The notes under the pieces: model-generated
What the model was told of the DNA's origin: nothing
The model's database searches: none
The model's input: the letters and a program-made list of their open reading frames with translations, nothing else
Assembly: GCA_031284665.1 (NCBI GenBank)
Contig: JAITXR010000401.1
Location: 1 to 7,490 of the forward strand
DNA: 7,490 nucleotides
Source of the DNA: Paludibacter sp.
Lineage (GTDB): Bacteria; Bacteroidota; Bacteroidia; Bacteroidales; Paludibacteraceae
Direction: 5' to 3'
Position numbers and translations under genes: made by a program
In this document: positions 1 through 5,710 of the stretch, one piece after another
Layout of the letters: each line of letters begins with the position of its first letter
How positions within the stretch are numbered: the stretch's first letter is position 1

Positions 1-74
1 TAATTTCAAATTGTTAAATTCGCTGTTTGTAAAAAAAAGTCTGCAAAATGGCTAATGCTTTTTAATTTTTTTTG

Positions 75-82
75 TACTTTCG
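75..82 (+). promoter_or_regulatory. Probable -7 box of the kdgK promoter
   Basis: TACTTTCG matches the Bacteroidota -7 consensus TAnnTTTG at all but one position (C for T), and the following C is common in this context. It would place the transcription start near position 89, giving a leader of about 40 nt before the ATG at 130. No clean TTTG -33 box lies at the expected 19-21 bp upstream, only AT-rich sequence with ATGG around 48-51. The call rests on the -7 match and position alone. Confidence 0.5.
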
Positions 83-102
83 CCGTCTGAAAAAATCACT
101 TT

Positions 103-113
103 TTGTTTTACAA
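103..113 (+). promoter_or_regulatory. Short inverted repeat TTGT-N3-ACAA in the kdgK leader
   Basis: TTGTTTTACAA has perfect 4-base arms around a 3-nt centre and lies between the predicted transcription start and the kdgK ATG, where a bound repressor could block expression. The surrounding bases 100-116 also occur, with a 2-nt insertion, in front of the Crp/Fnr gene (1928-1946). The arms are short and the region is AT-rich, so chance is a real alternative. Confidence 0.2.
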
Positions 114-129
114 CATTAATTAATCCAAA

Positions 130-1155
130 ATGTCAAAAAAAATCATAACTCTTGGCGAAATAATGCTTCGTCTTTCAACTCCCGGGAATACTCGTTTTGT
201 GCAATCCGACTCATTTGATGTAGTCTATGGTGGTGGCGAGGCAAATGTTGCCGTCAGTTGCGCCAATTACGGAGACGATGCTTATTTTGTAACTAAACTG
301 CCAAAACACGAAATCGGACAAAGTGCCGTAAATGCTTTGCGTAAATATGGCGTAAAAACCGATTATATAGTGCGTGGTGGCGACCGTGTAGGTATTTATT
401 ATCTCGAATCGGGTGCGTCTATGCGTCCTTCAAAAGTAATTTACGACCGCGCAAACTCGGCAATCGCCGAAGCCAATCCTGCGGATTTTAACTTCGATGA
501 AATTATGCAAGGCGCAGATTGGTTTCACTGGTCGGGCATTACGCCTGCAATTTCCGATAAGGCAGCAGAACTTACGCGGCTGGCTTGCATTGCGGCAAAA
601 AAGCACGGCGTTACGGTGTCGGTAGATTTGAACTTCCGAAAAAAACTGTGGACAAAAGAAAAAGCGCAGTCCATTATGCGTCCGCTGATGCAATATGTAG
701 ATGTATGTATTGGAAATGAGGAAGATGCAGAACTTTGTCTGGGTTTCAAACCGGATGCCGATGTATCTGCCGGACATACTGATGCCGAAGGCTACAAAGG
801 AATTTTTATGCAAATGGCAAAAGAATTTAATTTTCGATATGTGATTTCAACCCTTCGCGAGTCGTTTTCGGCATCGCATAACGGTTGGAAAGCAATGATT
901 TACGATGGCAAAGAATTTTACACGTCCAAACGCTACGATATTGAGCCAATAATCGATAGAGTAGGAGGGGGCGATTCGTTTAGCGCAGGAATTATTCACG
1001 GACTGCTGACCAAAGCAACGCAAGGCGAGGCATTGGAATTTGCAGTAGCAGCATCGGCATTAAAACACACTATAAATGGCGATTTTAACCTTGTTTCGAC
1101 AGAGGAAGTTGAATCGCTTGCCGGTGGAAATGCCAGCGGAAGAGTACAAAGGTAG
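130..1155 (+). CDS. kdgK: 2-keto-3-deoxygluconate kinase (PfkB/ribokinase family)
   Basis: Cytoplasmic sugar kinase predicted to convert KDG plus ATP to 2-keto-3-deoxy-6-phosphogluconate, the step before KDPG aldolase in uronate and pectin catabolism. At 341 residues it has normal family length. The first PfkB signature lies near residues 35-48 (GGEANVAVSCANYG), and the second near 276-289 (DRVGGGDSFSAGII), where D282 is the expected catalytic base. The anion-hole motif reads GGGD instead of the usual GAGD, a tolerated variant. YY at 90-91, R107 in YDRANSA and R170 in DLNFR sit where KDG kinases contact substrate, which favours KDG over fructose or ribose. The ATG at 130 follows an A-rich leader. 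No partner gene follows on this strand, but the aldolase and a hexuronate-type transporter lie at the other end of the window. A different 2-keto sugar acid kinase activity cannot be excluded. Confidence 0.9.
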   Translation: MSKKIITLGEIMLRLSTPGNTRFVQSDSFDVVYGGGEANVAVSCANYGDDAYFVTKLPKHEIGQSAVNALRKYGVKTDYIVRGGDRVGIYYLESGASMRPSKVIYDRANSAIAEANPADFNFDEIMQGADWFHWSGITPAISDKAAELTRLACIAAKKHGVTVSVDLNFRKKLWTKEKAQSIMRPLMQYVDVCIGNEEDAELCLGFKPDADVSAGHTDAEGYKGIFMQMAKEFNFRYVISTLRESFSASHNGWKAMIYDGKEFYTSKRYDIEPIIDRVGGGDSFSAGIIHGLLTKATQGEALEFAVAASALKHTINGDFNLVSTEEVESLAGGNASGRVQR

Positions 1156-1163
1156 TTTGGTTA

Positions 1164-1285
1164 GTGGAGAGTGGAGATTTGAGAAACAAGGTACAAGATA
1201 CAGGGTACACGAAAAGACTACTATTTGTAATTTAATCACTTATCACTAATCGTTAATCACTGAGCTACATTTCTCAATTTCTCAA
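1164..1285. repeat. Mosaic of degenerate 7-8 bp tandem repeats
   Basis: The 140-bp spacer between the convergent kdgK and carbonic-anhydrase-like genes consists mostly of short tandem arrays. Block A, 1164-1184: GTGGAGA, GTGGAGA, TTTGAGA. Block B, 1190-1210: GGTACAA, GATACAG, GGTACAC. Block C, 1233-1260: TAATCAC, TTATCAC, TAATCGT, TAATCAC. Block D, 1270-1285: TTTCTCAA twice. Four different unit sequences share nearly the same period. TTGAGAAA at 1179-1186 is the reverse complement of each block D unit, so a long-loop hairpin is possible. No compact GC-rich terminator is visible in this spacer. Confidence 0.7.
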
Positions 1286-1295
1286 TTCCTACATT

Positions 1296-1811
1296 TTAAG
1301 CATTGTACCAACCGGCATACATTGCATAATTATGTGCAATTTTTCGGTTCATTTCGTTAGTTTTTTCCGGCTCAACGTTTTTAACAAATTTAGCAGGAAC
1401 TCCCGCCCAAAGTGTATAAGGCGGGATTTTTGTGTTACTCAACACCACTGAGCCTGCCGCTACTATTGCGCCTTCGCCAACTTCGGCATAGTCGAGCACT
1501 ACCGCACCCATACCGATAAGCGCGTAATTATCGATTTTTGCGCCATGTACCGTAACATTATGACCTATTGAAACATAGTCGCCAATTTCGACCACAGATT
1601 TTTCGTATAAAGTGTGCAAAACGCTACCATCTTGGATATTAACGTGATTGCCGATGCGAATTGAATTTACATCGCCGCGAAGAACGGCATTAAACCAAAT
1701 GCTGCAACCTTCGCCAATTATCACATCGCCAACAATAGTGGCGTTTTCGGCAAGATAACAATCTTTACCGATTTGAGGCACAAAACCTCTGACTTCTCTG
1801 ATTAATGACAT
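1296..1811 (-). CDS. Gamma-carbonic-anhydrase-like hexapeptide-repeat protein (YrdA/PaaY type)
   Basis: A 171-residue left-handed beta-helix protein, the usual length for the compact YrdA-like branch of the gamma-carbonic anhydrase family, expected to form a cytoplasmic trimer. Hexapeptide rungs run from about residue 10 to 140 (for example VGDVIIG, IRIGNHVNIQDG, YALIGMGAVV, VGEGAIVAAGSVV). The three expected metal ligands are present: H66 in VLHTL, then H84 and H89 in SIGHNVTVHGA, with the five-residue spacing seen in Cam. The acidic loop bearing the proton-shuttle glutamate of archaeal Cam is absent, as in other short members, so carbonic anhydrase activity is uncertain. The ATG at 1811 is preferred. 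A longer reading frame from a TTG at 1856 would add 15 residues not typical of the family and would begin inside the predicted -7 box. It is a single-gene transcript, convergent with kdgK and divergent from the regulator gene. Confidence 0.87.
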   Translation of the reverse strand: MSLIREVRGFVPQIGKDCYLAENATIVGDVIIGEGCSIWFNAVLRGDVNSIRIGNHVNIQDGSVLHTLYEKSVVEIGDYVSIGHNVTVHGAKIDNYALIGMGAVVLDYAEVGEGAIVAAGSVVLSNTKIPPYTLWAGVPAKFVKNVEPEKTNEMNRKIAHNYAMYAGWYNA

Positions 1812-1853
1812 TTTTGTGAATGGAATTAATGAATAATATTTATAATATTTCTG

Positions 1854-1861
1854 CAAAGATA
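1854..1861 (-). promoter_or_regulatory. -7 box of the carbonic-anhydrase-like gene
   Basis: Read on the minus strand, TATCTTTG followed by C matches the Bacteroidota -7 consensus TAnnTTTG exactly. Transcription would begin near 1847, leaving a leader of about 36 nt before the ATG at 1811. This argues against the TTG at 1856 as a start, because it would lie upstream of the message. No TTTG -33 element is evident at the usual distance, and the upstream region is A/T-rich. Confidence 0.6.
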
Positions 1862-1925
1862 CAGTTTTATTATGTTTTTTTTTACTAATTATTTCAGAAC
1901 AACAGTGTTTTTGAAAAAAATATAT

Positions 1926-1956
1926 TATTTTTGTGCTTTACAACATATTATTTTTG
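1926..1956 (+). promoter_or_regulatory. Candidate tandem -7 boxes upstream of the Crp/Fnr gene
   Basis: TATTTTTG occurs twice, at 1926-1933 and 1949-1956, 23 bp apart, and both copies match TAnnTTTG. The downstream copy is close to the ATG at 1982 and would give a leader of about 18 nt; the upstream copy would give about 40 nt. TTTG at 1930-1933 is only 15 bp before the second box, shorter than the usual -33 spacing. In such T-rich DNA one copy may be fortuitous. Confidence 0.4.
1931..1943 (+). promoter_or_regulatory. Short inverted repeat TTGT-N5-ACAA before the Crp/Fnr gene
   Basis: TTGTGCTTTACAA has perfect 4-base arms around a 5-nt centre and overlaps the upstream candidate -7 box. Proteins of the Crp/Fnr family bind two-fold symmetric sites and often regulate themselves, so an autoregulatory operator is possible. 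The spacing differs from the classical TGTGA-N6-TCACA and TTGAT-N4-ATCAA sites, and the arms are short. Confidence 0.2.
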
Positions 1957-1981
1957 AAAAAAAATATTTCAAATATTAACA

Positions 1982-2683
1982 ATGGCAAGAAAACCGTATT
2001 CCGAAATCAAATCAATTGAAGAAATTTCTTCGATATGGGATGTTTTAACTCACGACGAACGGCAGTTTTTGAAAACTAATTATTCTGTACATTATTTCAA
2101 AAAAAACGAGGTCATTCACAACGAAGGCGATACTCCAACTCACATGATGATACTTGCAGGTGGGAAAGTCAAAGTTTACAAAGAAGGTGTGGGGAAGCGT
2201 AGTCAAATTATTCGCATGCTTAAAGCCGGCGAACTTTTTGGATACCGCGCTATTATTGCCAATCAACCATATAATACAAATGTGGCGGCGGTAGAGTCGT
2301 CCACTGTTTATATGTTAAAAGCAGAACATTTTTTGTCGATATTGCGGCATAATAATGCTTTCTGCTATCGTTTCCTCGAAGAAATTGCAACCGACCTCGG
2401 CGCCTCTGATGCTCGAACAATAAACCTGACGCAAAAACATATACGCGGCAGGCTGGCTGAGGCAATTTTGCTGCTGAAAAAAAATTATGGACTTGAGGAA
2501 GATGGCGCTACTCTCAGTATTTATCTTTCGAGAGAAGACCTTGCAAGCCTATCGAATATGACTACCTCGAACGCCATCCGAACGCTATCGAATTTTGTGT
2601 CGGAACACGTTATTGCAATGGACGGTCGGAAATTGAAAATTATTGACGAAGAACGCTTAATGCGAATTAGCAGAATAGGATAG
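1982..2683 (+). CDS. Crp/Fnr-family transcriptional regulator
   Basis: A 233-residue cytoplasmic DNA-binding regulator. Residues about 20-135 form the cyclic-nucleotide-binding-type jelly roll, including VIHNEGD (44-50), the turn GGKVKVYKEG (60-69) and GELFGYRA (83-90). A dimerisation helix covers about 125-165. A winged helix-turn-helix spans about 175-222, with SREDLASLSNMTTSNAIRTL carrying the recognition helix. The pocket lacks the Arg-Ser pair that holds the cAMP phosphate in CRP (TNVAAVE at this position), and there is no N-terminal cysteine cluster like that of FNR, so neither cAMP nor a 4Fe-4S cluster is an obvious effector. The recognition helix reads TTSNAIR where CRP reads SRETVGR, suggesting a different operator. 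The stop is 2 bp from the next ATG, implying co-transcription with the TPR protein and perhaps translational coupling. The regulated genes cannot be read from this window. Confidence 0.88.
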   Translation: MARKPYSEIKSIEEISSIWDVLTHDERQFLKTNYSVHYFKKNEVIHNEGDTPTHMMILAGGKVKVYKEGVGKRSQIIRMLKAGELFGYRAIIANQPYNTNVAAVESSTVYMLKAEHFLSILRHNNAFCYRFLEEIATDLGASDARTINLTQKHIRGRLAEAILLLKKNYGLEEDGATLSIYLSREDLASLSNMTTSNAIRTLSNFVSEHVIAMDGRKLKIIDEERLMRISRIG

Positions 2684-2685
2684 AA

Positions 2686-4899
2686 ATGGAATTTAACACA
2701 ATTCATCAAATATTTCGTACAGCAACAGGTTTTTTGGCTTCCGGCAAAATTAAAAATGCCTTTGAACAAAGCGAAATTCTGGTTGCCGGTTTGCAGGCTG
2801 GACAATTTAAAGAAGAAATTGCCGACTTGCAGCAAAATTATAACTATATGCTCCAATATTATATTAGCGGTGTGAACGACCCCGACCGTAAGCGAGTGTA
2901 TAACAAACTTGTGGCGCGACTGTACGAACTGCTTTGGGAAATTCGCGAAGAATTGATGTTGAAAAATTCGCCAAACTACGAATACAGCCAAAAACGCTAT
3001 TTTAATAACCGATATACACAGAATTTGCCTGCGCAACTTTTGTCGGCTTTCGACAATTACTACACTCAAACTGCCGAAATTATCGATAGTGAAATTGTGG
3101 ATGCGGCGCGCATAAAAGCATTGAGAATAGAATTTGAAAATAATTTGCCAAATTTATTTTCAAGTCTTTGGTTGATAACTCATTACAGCGATAATGAAAA
3201 AAATCTCATTCAAACAATAATTGCCGATGAATATTCCGGCAGGCTGGAGAAAACTCTGCTTGTTTCGGCTATAACTCTTAATTTGTGGCGAATGTTCGAC
3301 GAGGAAAAACTGCTACTGCTACTCAGTTTGTGCAAACATCCGAACATTGAAATTCAAGTTCGCGCAATGATAGGTTTATGTTTTGTGATGGCTCGTTACA
3401 ATCGTTTTATCCCATTTTTTCCGCAATTGCGTAATAAACTTATTTTACTTGCCGACGACGAACAAATTGTCAGTCAATTCAAAAATATTCTTATTCAGAT
3501 AATTTCGACACTCGAAACTGCAAAAATTACGCAAACAATGCAAAACGAGATTTTGCCCGAATTGCTAAAACTTGCGCCACAACTAAAAGATTCGATGGAG
3601 TCTGAAAATTTTCTTATTTCCGAAGAATGGGACGAGGAAAAACCTGAATGGCAAGAGGTAATCGAAAATTCGTCAATATCAGATAAGTTGCAGGAAATGA
3701 GCGATTTGCAAATCGAAGGAGCAGATGTATATATGGGAACATTTGCACAAATGAAATCATTCAGTTTTTTCGACAATGTTTGCAACTGGTTTTTGCCCTT
3801 TGATACCGGATTTACTCATATTGCCGAACTGTTTGAAGGCGATGCCGGCGGACTGATAAAAGCCTTTGCAGGACATACGGCAATGTGCGATTCGGATAAA
3901 TATTCGTTTTGTCTGGCAGTGATGCAAATGCCTAAAAATCAGCGAAAAAAACTTAAATCCACCTTTAAATTAGAAGCCGAGCAGATGGAAGAAATCAATA
4001 ATGATGAAAAAATTCTTTCGCCAGATTTTGCTCAAAAAAATTTCTCGAAACAATATGTTTGGGATATATTTCGTTTTTTCAAGCTTTTCCCGCAGCGGGG
4101 CGATTTTTCCGATATGTTTCAGTTGGCGGCGGTAATGCATCGTTCGTATCTGTTTGATATACTTGCGGCTGATAATGATGAAATAAAAATTACGATTGCC
4201 AATTATTACTTTAACAAAAAGCATTACGTTCAAGCGTTGGAATTGTTCGAGGAAATAAAAGATACAGAGCCGACAGCAACTTTTTTTCAAAAACTTGGCT
4301 ATGCTTATCAAAAAACTTCAAAAATTCAGAATGCCTTAGATGCTTATCTCAAAGCCGATATTATTAATCCTGACGATTTGTGGAATGTAAAAAAAATCGC
4401 CCTTTGCTATAAACTTTCCGGCAATTTTGAAAAAGCATTGGACTATTATAATCATGCCGAATTTCTAAATCCCGACGATTTGAATATCAAATTACAAAAA
4501 GGGAAATGCCTCGAATCGATGGGAAAACTCAAACAGGCAGCCAATTATTATGTGAAACTCGATACCGAAAATTCCGGAAGTGTGAAAGTTTGGCGAGCCT
4601 TGACTTGCTGTGCATTTATATCGGGCAATTTAGCGCAAGCCGAATTTTACGTGCAGCGTTTGTTAGACGAAAATCCCGATAAACTTGATTATCTTTATGC
4701 CGGTCATATTTATTGGTGCAAAAATCATTTGCAGCAAGCCGCCGATTTTTACATAAAATATTACGAATTACAGCAAAAAAATTGGACAGTTCTGCACGAG
4801 GCAATAATGCGCGACAAACAATATTTGCAGGCAAATGGAGTAGATAAAGACGATTTCCGCCTGATGCTCGATACTGTGCAATATGGAATAAAATCATAA
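2686..4899 (+). CDS. Tetratricopeptide-repeat protein, conserved Bacteroidales type, function unknown
   Basis: A 737-residue soluble protein without signal peptide or membrane segments. The first two thirds are alpha-helical without an assignable domain. A stretch near residues 200-290, dense in Leu/Ile helices, resembles helical-repeat (HEAT-like) architecture. Residues about 305-335 are strongly acidic (EEWDEEKPEWQEVIE). The segment near 340-380 (MSDLQIEGADVYMGTFAQMK, then NWFLPFDTG) resembles, as far as I recall, a block shared by large Bacteroidales TPR proteins. About six TPR-like units fill residues 506-700, with clear helix pairs at 530-564, 565-598 (ending NPDD) and 599-632. TPR arrays normally scaffold protein-protein contacts. 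The gene starts 2 bp after the regulator's stop, with AGGA at 2677-2680 as a possible ribosome site, and ends 15 bp before the GldF-like gene, in the same frame. Regulatory-partner or assembly roles are guesses from context. Confidence 0.82.
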   Translation: MEFNTIHQIFRTATGFLASGKIKNAFEQSEILVAGLQAGQFKEEIADLQQNYNYMLQYYISGVNDPDRKRVYNKLVARLYELLWEIREELMLKNSPNYEYSQKRYFNNRYTQNLPAQLLSAFDNYYTQTAEIIDSEIVDAARIKALRIEFENNLPNLFSSLWLITHYSDNEKNLIQTIIADEYSGRLEKTLLVSAITLNLWRMFDEEKLLLLLSLCKHPNIEIQVRAMIGLCFVMARYNRFIPFFPQLRNKLILLADDEQIVSQFKNILIQIISTLETAKITQTMQNEILPELLKLAPQLKDSMESENFLISEEWDEEKPEWQEVIENSSISDKLQEMSDLQIEGADVYMGTFAQMKSFSFFDNVCNWFLPFDTGFTHIAELFEGDAGGLIKAFAGHTAMCDSDKYSFCLAVMQMPKNQRKKLKSTFKLEAEQMEEINNDEKILSPDFAQKNFSKQYVWDIFRFFKLFPQRGDFSDMFQLAAVMHRSYLFDILAADNDEIKITIANYYFNKKHYVQALELFEEIKDTEPTATFFQKLGYAYQKTSKIQNALDAYLKADIINPDDLWNVKKIALCYKLSGNFEKALDYYNHAEFLNPDDLNIKLQKGKCLESMGKLKQAANYYVKLDTENSGSVKVWRALTCCAFISGNLAQAEFYVQRLLDENPDKLDYLYAGHIYWCKNHLQQAADFYIKYYELQQKNWTVLHEAIMRDKQYLQANGVDKDDFRLMLDTVQYGIKS

Positions 4900-4914
4900 A
4901 AAATTTTACTTATC

Positions 4915-5640
4915 GTGTTTTCAATATTCAAAAAAGAGTTTCGTTCGTTTTTCGGCGCAGCCACAGGATATGTTGTAATAGGCATTTTCTTGTTGCTCAA
5001 CGGCTTATTTCTGTGGGTAATTCCCGGCGAATATAATGTTCTTGATAATGGTTATGCCAATGTTGATGGGCTGTTTTTGCTTGCGCCGTGGTTATTTCTG
5101 TTTCTTTGTCCGGCAGTTACGATGCGTATGTTTGCCGAGGAGCGATTAAGCGGAACATGGGAATTGTTACAAACTAAACCATTGAGTATGTGGGCAATAG
5201 CAGGCGGAAAATATTTGTCCACTTTGGCAGTATCGCTTTTGGCTCTGTTACCTTGTGTAATTTATTATTTTTCGGTTTATTATCTTGCCGAGCCACTTGG
5301 CAATGTTGATAGCGGAGCATTTTGGGGGTCGTTTATTGGTTTGATTTTGTTGGCAGCAGCGTATCTTGCAATAGGAATTTTGGCGGCTGCGCTGGGGTCT
5401 AATCAAATAATTTCGTTTATTTTGGCGGCTTTGCTATGCTTTTTTATGCTTTATGGCTTTGACCTCTTGTCGGCTTTTTGTGGCGAAAATGCTTTTGCCG
5501 ATACAGTCGAAAGTTTTGGTATTCAGGCACATTACACATCTGTAAGTCGTGGAGTGATTGATTCGCACGATATTATTTATTTTACAGCATTGATATTTAT
5601 TTTTTTGTGGCTCACGGTAGAGCGTCTGAAAAAGAAATAA
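4915..5640 (+). CDS. gldF: GldF-type ABC-2 transporter permease
   Basis: A 241-residue inner-membrane permease matching GldF, the membrane subunit of the gliding-motility-associated ABC transporter GldAFG, also widespread in non-gliding Bacteroidota. The N-terminus MFSIFKKEFRSFF is a typical amphipathic start. Six hydrophobic segments lie near residues 17-36, 53-70, 99-120, 136-160, 163-183 and 219-235. Family landmarks include the loop around 37-52 (PGEYNVLDNGYANVDG), MRMFAEERLSGTWELLQTKP (70-89) and GNVDSGAFWGSFIGL (129-143). The start is GTG at 4915: the TAA of the TPR gene at 4897-4899 is in the same frame, and no ATG lies between. The start lies 15 bp downstream, implying one operon. Unusually, gldG does not follow; a terminator and a convergent gene do. 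No ATPase (GldA) is visible either, so partners must be encoded elsewhere. A NosY-like ABC-2 permease is the main alternative. Confidence 0.87.
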   Translation: MFSIFKKEFRSFFGAATGYVVIGIFLLLNGLFLWVIPGEYNVLDNGYANVDGLFLLAPWLFLFLCPAVTMRMFAEERLSGTWELLQTKPLSMWAIAGGKYLSTLAVSLLALLPCVIYYFSVYYLAEPLGNVDSGAFWGSFIGLILLAAAYLAIGILAAALGSNQIISFILAALLCFFMLYGFDLLSAFCGENAFADTVESFGIQAHYTSVSRGVIDSHDIIYFTALIFIFLWLTVERLKKK

Positions 5641-5654
5641 AACAAAATAAAACG

Positions 5655-5688
5655 AAAGAGGTAGTTTCATTGTCGAAACTACCTCTTT
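5655..5688. terminator. Bidirectional intrinsic terminator between convergent genes
   Basis: A perfect 14-bp stem (AAAGAGGTAGTTTC at 5655-5668 with its complement at 5675-5688) encloses a 6-nt loop. On the plus strand the stem ends in TTT followed by TAATATTGT, and on the minus strand it is followed by CGTTTTATTTTG, so both directions have a T-rich tail. It lies 14 bp after the gldF stop and 22 bp beyond the transporter stop, correctly placed to end both transcripts. Confidence 0.9.
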
Positions 5689-5710
5689 TAATATTGTATT
5701 ACCGCAGTAA

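Noticed and set aside
1..129. A small gene or riboswitch upstream of kdgK
   Set aside because: The stretch has no convincing open frame with a start, no conserved structured element that I recognise, and is explained by a promoter and short leader.
1156..1295. Rho-independent terminator between kdgK and the carbonic-anhydrase-like gene
   Set aside because: The only pairing found, TTGAGAAA with TTTCTCAA, leaves a loop of more than 80 nt, is AT-rich and has no T-tract. The short arrays look like repeats instead.
1812..1856. Fifteen-residue N-terminal extension of the carbonic-anhydrase-like protein from a TTG at 1856
   Set aside because: The TTG lies inside the TATCTTTG promoter box, the added residues do not resemble the family N-terminus, and the internal ATG at 1811 gives the normal protein start.
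2521..3069. 182-residue minus-strand open frame spanning the regulator-TPR junction
   Set aside because: It overlaps two convincing genes, shows no domain, and is rich in Phe/Ile/Val as expected for the reverse of AT-rich coding sequence.
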